Below, piece after piece: positions 18,158 to 26,649 of a stretch of DNA of 64,000 nucleotides (its first letter is position 1; every line of letters begins with the position of its first letter). A program made the position numbers and the translations under genes. The stretch lies in NCBI RefSeq assembly GCF_900109355.1, contig NZ_FOBF01000001.1, positions 248,001 to 312,000 of the forward strand. The letters run 5' to 3'. The notes under the pieces were generated by a model. It had not been told where the DNA came from. It searched no databases and was given only the letters and a program-made list of their open reading frames with translations. The DNA comes from Nonomuraea pusilla. Lineage in GTDB: Bacteria; Actinomycetota; Actinomycetes; Streptosporangiales; Streptosporangiaceae.

Positions 18158-18796
18158 ATGCGCCGCCTCGCCCACCGGCTGCTGGACACCGGCCCGGTCG
18201 TCGTCCTGGCCCTCATCGCCGGGGCAGGATCGTTCACCCACATCCGCGACACCGCGACCGAGCACGGGCAGCCCGGCTGGATGTCCTGGGCGGTGGCCGT
18301 CTGCATCGACCTGACCTGCGTCATGGCCGCCCGGGAACGGCAACGCGACCGGCGCACCGGCCGGGTGCGACGCGGCCCGGTGTCGTGGCCCGTCCTGGTC
18401 CTGAGCGGTGGCGTCGTCCTGTCGCTGGCCGCCAACCTGCAGCAGGCCGAGCCGACCGTCTGGGGCTGGATCACCGCCGCAACCCCGGCCGGCGCCTTCC
18501 TCGTCGCCGTCTCGATGCTCGAACGCCGCGTCACCGCCAGCCGTCCGGAAGCGTCCGCGACCCACGCTGAGGCGCAAGCCGTCGCGCCCCCGGACCGCCC
18601 GGCACTGGCTCCAGCCACGGAGGACGAAGGGCCGGCGCCCGCCCTCGTCGACTACGCCCGGCGCGTCGCCGACGAACACCACGCCAAGCACGGCACACCC
18701 ATCACACCCGACCTCCTGCGCGCCCGCCTGGGCGTGTCTGACCAACTCGCCTCCGACCTGCTCCGCACCTTGCGGACCGCAGCGGAACCCACATGA
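18158..18796 (+). CDS. DUF2637 membrane protein (Spd-like)
   Basis: 212 residues with four hydrophobic segments in the first 125 (VVVLALIAGAGSF, WAVAVCIDLTCVMAA, WPVLVLSGGVVLSLAA, WITAATPAGAFLVAV) and a soluble C-terminus ending in a helix-turn-helix-like stretch (ITPDLLRARLGVSDQLASDLLRTLR). DUF2637 proteins accompany traB in AICEs and are thought to assist intramycelial spread. It lies 26 bases after traB, with AGGAAGGACAGGAG before the start. Position and topology are clear; mechanism is unknown. Confidence 0.8.
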   Translation: MRRLAHRLLDTGPVVVLALIAGAGSFTHIRDTATEHGQPGWMSWAVAVCIDLTCVMAARERQRDRRTGRVRRGPVSWPVLVLSGGVVLSLAANLQQAEPTVWGWITAATPAGAFLVAVSMLERRVTASRPEASATHAEAQAVAPPDRPALAPATEDEGPAPALVDYARRVADEHHAKHGTPITPDLLRARLGVSDQLASDLLRTLRTAAEPT

Positions 18797-18807
18797 AAGG
18801 CAGCACC

Positions 18808-19122
18808 ATGCGTGACGACCGAACCGCCCTCGTCCATGGCCTCATCGACCTGGCCGTCTTCCTCGTGGCGAACCCGGACCTCCCGGTGACCGCCAGCGTC
18901 ACCGCCCGCTACATCGCCGACGGGGACGACGACGCCGAACTCCGCGCCGAGATCGACCGGATCGCGGCCCGTCTCGGCACCGCCATCGACGAGGCGGACC
19001 TCCCGTACGGCCACTACACCACGTCCATCTCCTTCGGCCCCGTCGAGTACCGGGCCGTGGCCATCCTCGCCGCGGCCCGCGCCCGCTACGACGCCCAGAA
19101 CAGCCACCGCGACAACAACTAG
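18808..19122 (+). CDS. AICE small conserved protein (104 aa)
   Basis: Starts MRDDRTALVHGLIDLAVFLVANPDL; AAAGGCAGCACC precedes this ATG, which I prefer to the ATG 15 bases earlier that lacks a ribosome site. The sequence is alternating helical and acidic, with no recognised motif. It sits between the DUF2637 gene and the small transfer protein, a slot filled by conserved hypothetical proteins in other AICEs. The function is unknown. Confidence 0.7.
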   Translation: MRDDRTALVHGLIDLAVFLVANPDLPVTASVTARYIADGDDDAELRAEIDRIAARLGTAIDEADLPYGHYTTSISFGPVEYRAVAILAAARARYDAQNSHRDNN

Positions 19123-19133
19123 GAGAAACCCCT

Positions 19134-19295
19134 ATGCGCATCCGTCTCGAAGGAACCCGCGTCCAGCTCGCACTCGGCATGATCCGCCTGCGTCACGTCT
19201 TCACCGTGACCGACGTGTCACGCGCATACCCGCACCGCGCCCACCCGCGCACCTACCGGCTCTACGTCCGCGTCGCCCCTCGCCCGGAGCGGTGA
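19134..19295 (+). CDS. Mobile-element transfer-type small basic protein (53 aa)
   Basis: ATG at 19134 with AGGAGAAA upstream. The product, beginning MRIRLEGTRVQLALGMIRLR, is Arg-rich and lacks acidic residues in its second half. Small basic proteins in this slot are usually annotated mobile element transfer protein in actinomycete elements. The stop overlaps the GTG start of the next gene (GTGA). Confidence 0.6.
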   Translation: MRIRLEGTRVQLALGMIRLRHVFTVTDVSRAYPHRAHPRTYRLYVRVAPRPER

Positions 19296-19417
19296 CCGCC
19301 GTGGAAGAGCCACTGATCGTCCGCCACCGCTGCTGCACCTGCAACGGCACCGGCCTCTACGACGACCAGACCTGCGCCGACTGCCACGGCACCGGCATCG
19401 ACAACCACGGCGCATAG
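19292..19417 (+). CDS. Small zinc-finger protein, DnaJ-like CxxCxGxG pair (41 aa)
   Basis: A 41-residue product from a GTG that overlaps the previous stop. It carries CCTCNGTG and CADCHGTG, two CxxCxGxG half-sites that together bind one zinc as in the DnaJ central domain. AICE 2 encodes a similar pair at 52281-52514 fused to a membrane helix. These proteins probably assist protein or nucleic-acid contacts during transfer or replication. It is too short for standard gene finders, but coupling and motif support it. Confidence 0.65.
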   Translation: MTAVEEPLIVRHRCCTCNGTGLYDDQTCADCHGTGIDNHGA

Positions 19418-19425
19418 CCGTAGCG

Positions 19426-19472
19426 CCCCCCGCCTGGCCACACATCCGCCAAGATCCGCGCCAGGCCGGGGG
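19426..19472 (+). repeat. GC-rich stem-loop with CGCCAA loop, before repSA
   Basis: Arms CCCCC-GCCTGGC (19427-19438) and GCCAGGC-C-GGGGG (19460-19472, one bulged C) enclose a 21-base loop with CGCCAA at loop positions 9-14. The stem-loop at 47652-47696 in AICE 2 has the same loop length and the same hexamer at the same positions. It lies 38 bases upstream of the replication initiator start and could act as an attenuator, a protein-binding RNA or a replication structure. Confidence 0.6.
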
Positions 19473-19510
19473 CCATCCACACCAGGAACCCTGGAGAGGA
19501 CGAACCCATC

Positions 19511-20878
19511 TTGCCCCGTCTCACCCATCCACACGCGATGGCCGGACTCATCACCCGGCTCAACCGGCCCGATTACGACCGCTGGGCCTGCCAGATCAAG
19601 CGCACCGGCGGCTGCCGTCAGCCCATCCACCTGCGCGGCAAGGTCGAACACTACGACCGCGCCACCGGTCGGCTCCTGCACCGCTACACCACCCGCACCG
19701 AACCGGACGGCGTGCTCCACGTCCCGTGCAAGACCCGCCGAGCCTCCCGCTGCCCGGCCTGCGCCGAGGTCTACCGCGCCGACACCTACCAGCTCGTCCG
19801 CGCCGGACTCGTCGGCGGCAAGGGCGTGCCGGAGACGGTCGCGGCTCACCCGTGCCTGTTCGTCACGCTGACCGCGCCGTCCTTCGGAGCCGTCCACAGC
19901 CGCCGGGAGAAGAACGGCAAGGTCCTGCCCTGCCACGCCCGCCGCGACGCCCAGACCTGCCCGCACGGCCGCGTCCTGTCCTGCACCACCCGCCACGCCG
20001 CCGACGATCCACACCTGGGCGAACCCCTCTGCCCGGACTGCTACGACTACGAGGGCTCGGTCCTGTTCAACGCCGTGTCCCCGGAGCTGTGGCGCCGCTT
20101 CACCGAGGCCCTCCGCCGCCGCGTCGCCCGCCTCTGCGGCCTCACCCTCAAAGAGCTGCGCGAACGCCTCACGATCTCCTTCGCCAAGGTCGCCGAGTAC
20201 CAGCGGCGCGGCGTCGTCCACTTCCACGCCGTCATCCGCCTCGACGGCCCCACCGGCCCAACCTCACCACCACCGGCCTGGACCACAACCGACACCCTGA
20301 TGGACGCCGTCCACCACGCCGCCACCGCGATCACCGTCACCGTGGACGCGCTCAACCGCACCTTCTCCTGGGGCGACCAGCTCGACGCCCGCCCCATCAC
20401 CCTCGACGGCGAACTCACCGAACAAGCCGTCGCCGCCTACATCGCCAAGTACGCCACCAAAGCCGCCGAATGCGTCGGCACCCTGGACCGCCGCATCAAC
20501 CTCCTGGACGACCTCGACGCCCTACCCATCCGCGACCACGCCCGTCGCCTCATCGCCACATGTCTCCACCTCGGAGCCCGCGAGGACCTGGCCGACCTCC
20601 GGCTCACCCAATGGGCCCACATGCTCGGCTTCCGCGGCCACTTCTCCACCAAGAGCCGCCGCTACTCCACCACCCTCGGCGCCCTCCGCGCCGCCCGCCA
20701 GGACCACATGCGAACGGAAGAGGTGACGACCGGTCGCCTCCCACTCTTCGACGAGGACACCGTCCTGGTGATCACCCACTGGCAGTACGCCGGCAAGGGC
20801 CTGTCACTCGGCGACCAACTCCTCGCCGCCGCCATCACCCGTACGCCGCTCCTCGTGGAGGGACGTGATCCGTCATGA
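19511..20878 (+). CDS. repSA-like: Replication initiator, RepSA-like HUH protein
   Basis: 455 residues from TTG at 19511, with GGAGAGGACG upstream; the ATG at 19538 is an alternative start. Features are a zinc-like region CKTRRASRCPACAEVYRADTYQL near residue 75, a CPHG...CPDC cluster, the HUH-type metal motif in GVVHFHAVIRL near 235, and YIAKYATK near 308 with the candidate nucleophile tyrosines. Length and order match pSAM2 RepSA, which starts rolling-circle replication of the excised element. The stop overlaps the xis start (ATGA). The origin has not been located; it may lie inside or just before this gene. Confidence 0.85.
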   Translation: MPRLTHPHAMAGLITRLNRPDYDRWACQIKRTGGCRQPIHLRGKVEHYDRATGRLLHRYTTRTEPDGVLHVPCKTRRASRCPACAEVYRADTYQLVRAGLVGGKGVPETVAAHPCLFVTLTAPSFGAVHSRREKNGKVLPCHARRDAQTCPHGRVLSCTTRHAADDPHLGEPLCPDCYDYEGSVLFNAVSPELWRRFTEALRRRVARLCGLTLKELRERLTISFAKVAEYQRRGVVHFHAVIRLDGPTGPTSPPPAWTTTDTLMDAVHHAATAITVTVDALNRTFSWGDQLDARPITLDGELTEQAVAAYIAKYATKAAECVGTLDRRINLLDDLDALPIRDHARRLIATCLHLGAREDLADLRLTQWAHMLGFRGHFSTKSRRYSTTLGALRAARQDHMRTEEVTTGRLPLFDEDTVLVITHWQYAGKGLSLGDQLLAAAITRTPLLVEGRDPS

Positions 20879-21066
20879 ACAGGCGCGACGAACTCCTGAC
20901 GGTTCGTCAGGTCCTCGAAGAGCTCGGCGGGGTCTCCCGCCGCACCTTCTACCGATGGCGGGAGCTTGGACGCGCACCCGCCTGCGTCCGACTGCCCAAC
21001 GACGAGCTCCGCGTCTGGCGCAGCGATCTCCTGGCCTGGCTCGAGTCGCGGCGGGAGGTCGCATGA
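20875..21066 (+). CDS. xis: Excisionase, MerR-like HTH_17 (Xis)
   Basis: 63 residues. The winged helix-turn-helix LLTVRQVLEELGGVSRRTFYRWRELGRAPACVRLPN is the pattern of AICE excisionases, with a C-terminal WLESRR. It overlaps repSA by 4 bases upstream and the integrase by 4 bases downstream. The repSA-xis-int order is that of pSAM2, where Xis turns integrase toward excision. It parallels the 65-residue Xis of AICE 2 at 55062. Confidence 0.88.
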   Translation: MNRRDELLTVRQVLEELGGVSRRTFYRWRELGRAPACVRLPNDELRVWRSDLLAWLESRREVA

Positions 21067-22427
21067 GCACCACGTACGACGTGAAACTCGGCGGCGTCCA
21101 GTACCGCGCCGACCGGGCAACCCCTATCTACGTGGCGCGCTGGCGGGTGGCGGGCAAGGCCAGGTCCAAGAGCTTTCGGACTAAGGGACTGGCCAACGCC
21201 TTCCTGTCGGACCTCCGCCAGGCGGCCAAGTCGGGGGAGGAGTTCGACATCGCCACCGGGCTGCCAGCGTCGATGCTCGCACAGGAGTCCCGTGGGCCGT
21301 CTTTTCTGGAGTTCGCCCAGACGTACGTACTCCGCCGCTGGAACGCCTCGGCGGCCCGAACGCGCGAGACCGACGCTTATGCCCTCCTGTCACTGATCCC
21401 CGCGCTGGTGGCTGACATTCCGGGACGGCCTGGTGATGAGGAACTGCGCGACGTCCTCAGAAACCATGCCCTCCTCCCTGAGAAGCGGCGGTCCCCTCTA
21501 ACCGGAGAACAGGCCGCGGCCTTGCGGTGGCTGGAGAAGGCATCGCTTTCACTGGCGTCCCTCGGGGAGGCCCGCATCCTGCGAGGGACCCTGGACGCCA
21601 TCGCCGTCACCTTCGCCGGCTCTCCCGCGGGAGCGAACACGGTGCGCCGGAAGCGGGCTGTCCTGCACCATCTGCTGGAGCATGCGGTCGAGTTGAAGGT
21701 GTTCCCCAGCAACCCGCTGGACGAGATCAAATGGACGGCTCCGAAAGCGGTGACGGTCGTCGACCCGCGCACGGTGGTCAGCCCGGCCCAGGCGCGTCAG
21801 CTCCTGGAGGCGGTCGCGAAGGTCGGGCGCAAGCGTGGCCGCAGGCTCAAGGCGTTGTTCGCCTGCATGTACTACGCCGCCTTGCGGCCAGAGGAAGCGG
21901 CAGACCTTCGGCTGAGGAACTGCAACCTGCCGGAGTCCGGATGGGGCCTGATCGTGCTGGAGCGGGCACGTCCTCAAGGCACGAAGCGCTGGTCGAACTC
22001 CGGCGAGACCCACGAGTCGAGGAGCTTGAAGCACCGCGCGGACAAGGACACGCGAGAGATCCCGATCCCGCCCGTCCTGGTCGCCATGCTCCGCGAACAC
22101 ATCACCGAGCACGGGACCGCCGAGGACGGGAGGATCTTCCAGACGGGCACCGGTGGCACGTACTCCAGTTCGGCCTACTCCTACGTCTGGCAGGAAGCTC
22201 GCAGGCTGGCGCTGACTCCGGCACAGGTCGCCTCATCGTTGGCGGCCCGGCCGTACGATCTGCGGCACGCTGCTGTGTCCCTCTGGCTGAACGCCGGCGT
22301 CCCAGCGCCGGAGGTTGCCAAGCGTGCGGGGCACAGCGTCGACGTGCTGTTGCGCGTGTACGCCAAATGCATCGACGGCGAACAAGACCACGTCAACAGC
22401 AAGATTCACAGCGCCCTCGACGTATAA
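21063..22427 (+). CDS. int: Tyrosine site-specific integrase (Int)
   Basis: 454 residues. Catalytic elements are visible: first Arg in ALRPEEA near residue 275, the LRHAAVSLW box (RxxH-type H-region) near 398, GH in AGHSVDVLL near 421 and the nucleophile Tyr in RVYAKC near 432. The N-terminus has the SAM-like arm-binding domain. The start overlaps xis. The C-terminal half is similar in wording to the integrase at 55259 (ARPYDLRHA, LNAGVPAP, GHSVDVLLR.YAKC), so the two elements carry related integrases. Confidence 0.93.
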   Translation: MSTTYDVKLGGVQYRADRATPIYVARWRVAGKARSKSFRTKGLANAFLSDLRQAAKSGEEFDIATGLPASMLAQESRGPSFLEFAQTYVLRRWNASAARTRETDAYALLSLIPALVADIPGRPGDEELRDVLRNHALLPEKRRSPLTGEQAAALRWLEKASLSLASLGEARILRGTLDAIAVTFAGSPAGANTVRRKRAVLHHLLEHAVELKVFPSNPLDEIKWTAPKAVTVVDPRTVVSPAQARQLLEAVAKVGRKRGRRLKALFACMYYAALRPEEAADLRLRNCNLPESGWGLIVLERARPQGTKRWSNSGETHESRSLKHRADKDTREIPIPPVLVAMLREHITEHGTAEDGRIFQTGTGGTYSSSAYSYVWQEARRLALTPAQVASSLAARPYDLRHAAVSLWLNAGVPAPEVAKRAGHSVDVLLRVYAKCIDGEQDHVNSKIHSALDV

Positions 22428-22445
22428 CGTCATGGTTGGTGATGC

Positions 22446-22467
22446 GGCCCCGGCTACGGCTGGGGTC
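22446..22467. terminator. Hairpin between convergent int and lipoprotein genes
   Basis: GGCCCCGGC (22446-22454) and GCTGGGGTC (22459-22467) pair with two G-U pairs around a TACG loop, 19 bases after the int stop and 40 bases before the stop of the convergent lipoprotein gene. There is no T-run, as is common in actinomycetes. Probably a bidirectional terminator. Confidence 0.5.
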
Positions 22468-22506
22468 GTTCCCTTTAACGGACGCCGTTGGGCGGGCGGA
22501 TCGAGT

Positions 22507-23061
22507 TCAGTTGCGCGGTGAAGAGAGCAGAACCGGCCTTAGTTGTCTCACGAGCTCGACAGCGTCAGCTTGGTGATCGCGACCTGGAGCGCCACGGGCG
22601 ATCGAAACGGTCAGGGTCTTGCCGCCGTCGGGCGTCCAAGCAATCGCGTAGGCTCCCACGGATTCGCCGTCCTTGCCTTTTATCGGCGCGCTGAATCCAG
22701 GACCTATTTCCGGCGGTAGGGCGGTGCCCTTGTCGCTGATCCTTCTTGCCTCAAGCCCTTGGAGGGTGGAAGTCGATGGGGCGCGTCGTTCGATCAGCAT
22801 GCGGGTCGGCTCGGACACACTTGGGGATCTACTGATCATGCAGTAGGCGAAGTGTTCCACGGACTCCGTTCCGTCTGCATAGAACTCGCTCATCCCCGTC
22901 GCCAGGGCGATAACGTCGTGCGAGATCACTCCACATTCACGGGGCTCCGCCATGATGTCGCCCAAGGGGCGCCGATCCGGCGGAGGCGGGGGAGGAGATG
23001 AGCACCCTACTATGAGCAAAGCGGCAGCCAGCGTGAGCGAGGCCATTGATCGTGTTTTCAT
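22507..23061 (-). CDS. Secreted lipoprotein (184 aa)
   Basis: Begins MKTRSMASLTLAAALLIVGC: a short basic start, hydrophobic stretch and lipobox LIVGC with Cys20, then a proline run (SSPPPPPP) typical of the lipoprotein linker. The mature part has two more cysteines (RECGV, AYCMI), as in actinobacterial DUF3558-like proteins, but I cannot confirm the family. It is the last gene of a three-gene minus-strand operon; its ATG overlaps the stop of the 675-residue protein by 4 bases. Confidence 0.75.
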   Translation of the reverse strand: MKTRSMASLTLAAALLIVGCSSPPPPPPDRRPLGDIMAEPRECGVISHDVIALATGMSEFYADGTESVEHFAYCMISRSPSVSEPTRMLIERRAPSTSTLQGLEARRISDKGTALPPEIGPGFSAPIKGKDGESVGAYAIAWTPDGGKTLTVSIARGAPGRDHQADAVELVRQLRPVLLSSPRN

Positions 23062-25085
23062 TCGTCAGCCTCGGGATAAGAATGGGCTGGTGGCCTGAAT
23101 CCACTTTGAACGGCGTTGTCTGTGTCGTGAAATATACGTGACGCCTTGGAGTGCTGTAACCATTCCAAATACGCATATTCTTGTGTGGCGTTCATGGCAC
23201 TTCGTGGGATGAGCTGTCCTGTGGCCGATAGAAAATCTCCAGGCGATCCCTTGGCGTAGTTCTCGAAGGCATGTGGATGTGTGCTTCCGGGAGACGATTC
23301 ATCTCCAAACAGCCCATGTCGCATCATCGCGCCAGCCGTCAGGTCTTTGAAGAGGTTCTGGCTCTCGATAAGGGTGCTCTCGGCGATCTCGCGCGCCTTC
23401 TTGCCGTCCTCGAACTTGATCCGGTCGCCCATGTTGCTCTCGATCCACTCGTATCCGGCTACTGTCGCATCACCCGCCGGTGTCAGCACAAGTTTCAAAG
23501 TGCTCGCCAACGCGTCCTTGAACGCCTCGCGCGCCTTGTCCTTCCTGTCTGCCTCTTTGATGTCGGCCAGGTTTCCGGCGTCAACGACGAGGTGAAGCGA
23601 CTGGCTGAGAGCGAGTACCTTGGCCTTGAACTCCTCAGCGCCACCGCTGGTCATGCTATCTTCTAGAATCTTCTGACGTTGTGCCGAAATTTCGGTCTTC
23701 GTGGCGCCCGGGTTTTCGTGGATCCACTTCCGTAGTGCCTGATCGTTTGCGGCCTTGATTTCGGCCGCTTGGGCGTCGAGAACCATCAGGCTGTATCTTC
23801 CCTGCGCCTCGACGACTGTCTTGAGCGCCTCAGGGTCCGTGAATGCCCACGTCATCATGTTTTTCATGGTGGCGGCTTCGAACAGTGCGCCGTACGGTTG
23901 CTTGCCGGCCAGGTTGGGGTCCGGATCTGCCAAGGGAGTGACGCCCATGGTTTCCTTACCCGTGTTCCCAGGGACACGCTGGACATCGCTGATATAGGCC
24001 GCGAGTACCCTAGCAGCGCTCTGGCGCGTGTCGGGGAGAACCCACTGAGCCTTCGGATCTGACCAGAAGTGGACGGCCCAGGATGCGATCAGGGCTGACT
24101 TGTAGCCGCGAGAAGTTTCCGGAGGCTGGGTGTTGTCCCGGTATGTCATGGTGGCCGCTTCGATTGCGCGACCGAGGTCTCGGCTGCCGCCGGCCCAGTT
24201 GTTCTGTCGCATGAGGAAGGCGAGCGGCTTGCGTGCCGGGTCGGCGAAGAAGTCCTGCGCGACGCGGGGGTTGTTAGCCAGGGCTGCGGCCAGTCCGGAG
24301 CGGAAGGTGATGATGTCTGTCTGGTTCGCTCGATCCTGTTGCGCGTTGTCGTAGACCTTTCTCGCCAGGTCGAGGAGGAAGGCGTCGTCGAAGGTCCCGT
24401 GTCTCAGCAGGTCGTTGACGATACGGCTGTGCCGCGCATCCTCGTTGGCGATGAGCTGATCGACGTAGTCCTTGGGCAGTTTCATGTCGCCGACGCCCCG
24501 GGATGCGGTTCCCAAGATGGATCCAACGGCCTTCATCAGCCGGCCGACATCCGTTGTGGCGTCATGATCCTGGTTGCTGTCTTGAGCACGATCGAGGTCC
24601 GTCAGGAGCGCCTTGAGTTCCTTTGGCGGCATCTCCTTGGCGAATGCGACGGCGAAGTATGGGTCGTTTCGATGCTTCTCCAGCTCGTCCAGGGTCTTGT
24701 CGCTGAGGGGTCGCTGCAGGAACGGGAAGTTCTGCCGAGCTTGGCGTAGTTCGTCGGCGACCGTCTTAGCGGCAGCCGCACCGCCGGCCGGTGTGTACGA
24801 GACCCACAGGGACTCGTCCGCCCAGATGACGCCCTTGTCGAGGCTGATCTTCTGGGTGGCGATGATGAGGTCCAGGCGCCGTTGCAGGTCGGGGACGCGC
24901 TCTGCGATCTGCGCGCCGATGTCCTTCAGCAGGCCTGGCCCGGACATACTCGTGCCGACCGCCTGCAACGCGCTGTTGATCCGGGCGTCGACCTCTGCCC
25001 ACGACTGCTGTAGGCGTTTGATCTCGTTGATGAGCTGGGTCATCAGGGTCGGGTCGATGCCGATGCAGGTTGGAGGTGGGCTCAT
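23058..25085 (-). CDS. Large helical protein, possible type VII-associated (675 aa)
   Basis: No known enzyme motif. The first 100 residues (MTQLINEIKRLQQSWAEVDARINSAL, GLLKDIGAQIAERVPDLQRRLDL) have the helical-hairpin look of WXG100/LXG N-termini. The remainder is alpha-helical, with KDKAREAFKDALASTLKLV and a C-terminal part with GHGLFGDESSPG-like loops. There is no signal peptide or TM segment. Both neighbours overlap it by 4 bases: a 101-residue helical protein before it and a lipoprotein after it. Actinomycetes have many such trios of unknown function, sometimes linked to ESX-type export. Function is unassigned. Confidence 0.7.
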   Translation of the reverse strand: MSPPPTCIGIDPTLMTQLINEIKRLQQSWAEVDARINSALQAVGTSMSGPGLLKDIGAQIAERVPDLQRRLDLIIATQKISLDKGVIWADESLWVSYTPAGGAAAAKTVADELRQARQNFPFLQRPLSDKTLDELEKHRNDPYFAVAFAKEMPPKELKALLTDLDRAQDSNQDHDATTDVGRLMKAVGSILGTASRGVGDMKLPKDYVDQLIANEDARHSRIVNDLLRHGTFDDAFLLDLARKVYDNAQQDRANQTDIITFRSGLAAALANNPRVAQDFFADPARKPLAFLMRQNNWAGGSRDLGRAIEAATMTYRDNTQPPETSRGYKSALIASWAVHFWSDPKAQWVLPDTRQSAARVLAAYISDVQRVPGNTGKETMGVTPLADPDPNLAGKQPYGALFEAATMKNMMTWAFTDPEALKTVVEAQGRYSLMVLDAQAAEIKAANDQALRKWIHENPGATKTEISAQRQKILEDSMTSGGAEEFKAKVLALSQSLHLVVDAGNLADIKEADRKDKAREAFKDALASTLKLVLTPAGDATVAGYEWIESNMGDRIKFEDGKKAREIAESTLIESQNLFKDLTAGAMMRHGLFGDESSPGSTHPHAFENYAKGSPGDFLSATGQLIPRSAMNATQEYAYLEWLQHSKASRIFHDTDNAVQSGFRPPAHSYPEADE

Positions 25086-25387
25086 CGGTAGGGCGTCCCG
25101 GATGTCTGCGAGGGTAATCGGCCAGGTCCCAGCCCCAGCGGATCAGAGCGTTGCTCCGCGGTCTCCGGCTGTGCGGGCATGGATTCGACCAGCGCCAATG
25201 CCCGGCGGAAGACGCCCTTGTAGGCCGCTTCCCAAGCGTGGCAGTCGGCGATCAGCTTGTCGGCGGCCTTGCCTTTCATCGCCCCGCTTTCGAGTAGGCC
25301 GATGAGCCTTCGCACGTCGGAGGCGTGCTGGTCGTGTAGCTGCTCGATCGTGCGCCGGGCAGCGTTGATCTGTTCCTGTGTCGCCAT
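25082..25387 (-). CDS. Small helical protein, WXG100-like (101 aa)
   Basis: Starts MATQEQINAARRTIEQLHDQHASD and is predicted almost wholly helical up to residue 75 (WEAAYKGVFRRALALVESM), then Pro/Gly-rich. WXG100-type partners are about 100 residues, but the central WxG turn is not clear, so the label is only by size and context. First gene of the trio ending at 22507; overlaps the next start by 4 bases. Confidence 0.65.
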   Translation of the reverse strand: MATQEQINAARRTIEQLHDQHASDVRRLIGLLESGAMKGKAADKLIADCHAWEAAYKGVFRRALALVESMPAQPETAEQRSDPLGLGPGRLPSQTSGTPYR

Positions 25388-25494
25388 CGTCGCCGAGACC
25401 CTCTGGATCGTTGAGGACGACTGTCTGTGGAATCAATGTGACGATAAGCGGCGATCTGGGGCCCGTCGAGCAGAACTGCCAAAGCGGCATGGGC

Positions 25495-26148
25495 TCACTC
25501 GTGCGCTTGCCGGATGATGGCGATGGCTTCAGCGATGTCCGAAACGGTGTGGTCGGCCTTATGGCGGTGGCCTGGCCAGGTTCCGCGGTTGATCCAGATA
25601 GCGCGCAGGCCGGCCGCCTGTGCTCCCTCGACGTCCGCGACGAGGTTGTCCCCGACCATCCAGCCACCCTCGGCGGGGGTGGCGCCGCATCGCTGGACAG
25701 CGAGGTGGAACAGACGGCTGTCGGGCTTGCGGACGCCCTCGACGCCGGACACCGCGTAGCCGTCCACGGCGTCGGCGAGGCCGGTGTGGCGGAGCTTCCC
25801 GAGCTGGTTGTCGGCTGTGCCGTTGGTGACGATGCCTACACGCCACCCCGACGCGCGCAGCTCGGCCAGTCCATCCATGACACCCGGGTAGCACCGTACG
25901 AGGTGCGGCATCCGTCGGCGGTAGGCCGCCCACAGTTCCTCGGTCGTCTCGGGCAGGCGGAAGTGCTCGCGCACCTTGCCAAAGAAGACGTCCCTGTGCG
26001 GGTGGCCTGCTCGATCCAAGTTTGCCAACCAGTCGGCGCCCTCGTGGCCCAGCCGGTGCTGCTCGGCGAATTCGTTAGCCCACCGGAGGAAGGCTGCGTC
26101 GAGGTCGATAAGAGTCCGGTCGAGATCAAAGAGAGCGAGAGGCTGCAC
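25495..26148 (-). CDS. HAD-superfamily hydrolase
   Basis: From a GTG at 26148 the product is 217 residues: (M)QPLALFDLDRTLID with motif I DLDRT (nucleophile D8, D10), motif II IVTNGTAD, motif III K in RKPDSRLF and motif IV MVGDNLVADVEGA. All four HAD motifs are present, so it should be an active phosphatase or phosphonatase-like enzyme with a C1 helical cap. The frame continues upstream to 26328, but that part is Pro/Arg-rich and resembles no HAD N-terminus. The substrate cannot be told. Neighbours give no pathway. Confidence 0.8.
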   Translation of the reverse strand: MQPLALFDLDRTLIDLDAAFLRWANEFAEQHRLGHEGADWLANLDRAGHPHRDVFFGKVREHFRLPETTEELWAAYRRRMPHLVRCYPGVMDGLAELRASGWRVGIVTNGTADNQLGKLRHTGLADAVDGYAVSGVEGVRKPDSRLFHLAVQRCGATPAEGGWMVGDNLVADVEGAQAAGLRAIWINRGTWPGHRHKADHTVSDIAEAIAIIRQAHE

Positions 26149-26383
26149 AGCATCACCATAAAGATGCTCGGTAGGCGCTGTAGCTGCTGTCGGGTCTGCC
26201 GGGATAAGACCGGTCAGCCAGACGTGGCGGATCACGCGCGGCGGGGCGTTGGGTCCCGACAGGCGGAGTAGCCGGACACCGAGAGTGTCAGGATGCGGCA
26301 GGCGACCGCGGCCGGGGTGCCATTGCATCCATCACCGAAGGCTCGGCCATCCTGTGGAAGCGCTGCCGCGCGCACCAACTTGA

Positions 26384-26584
26384 TCATTGGTGAGTGGCCC
26401 TCAGTTCCTCCCAATCAGCTGAGTCCCCCATCTCTTGGCTGCTGGCGGATCTGGGCTGTGAACCGACGTCTCTGGCGAGAGATGAAGCGTTCCTCCTCAA
26501 GAAGGACAGCGACTGGACGACCAGCTCATGGTCCGCCAACTTGTCACGAATCACCGTATAATCGGCCACAGCTCTCAAGATCAT
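26384..26584 (-). CDS. Possible small protein (66 aa) in the HAD/EVE-HNH spacer
   Basis: ATG at 26584 with GGGAGGCGG about 7 bases upstream. The product starts MILRAVADYTVIRDKLADHE and has a balanced helical composition (LVVQSLSFLRRNASSLARD). It is divergent from the EVE-HNH gene, 65 bases away. The rest of the 26149-26649 spacer shows no other gene. The good ribosome site and protein-like composition are the only support; no family is recognised. Confidence 0.3.
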   Translation of the reverse strand: MILRAVADYTVIRDKLADHELVVQSLSFLRRNASSLARDVGSQPRSASSQEMGDSADWEELRATHQ

Positions 26585-26649
26585 CTCAAACCGCCTCCCA
26601 TCTGATCGGGCTTCGGGCGGGATCCGGCGATCGAGAAGGGACCCGATGT

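Larger units (their letters stand above)
15889..22427 (+). mobile_element. AICE 1 core (RepSA type), control region to integrase
   Basis: An ordered AICE backbone: KorSA-like GntR repressor, small activator-position protein, TraB-like FtsK translocase, DUF2637 membrane protein, small transfer proteins, HUH-type RepSA-like initiator, Xis and tyrosine integrase, all plus strand after the divergent repressor. The Nudix/GntR and kinase genes from 12779 rightward probably belong to the same element. Neither attachment site could be fixed: no tRNA gene or long direct repeat was found beside the integrase, so the outer ends are unknown. Confidence 0.8.
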
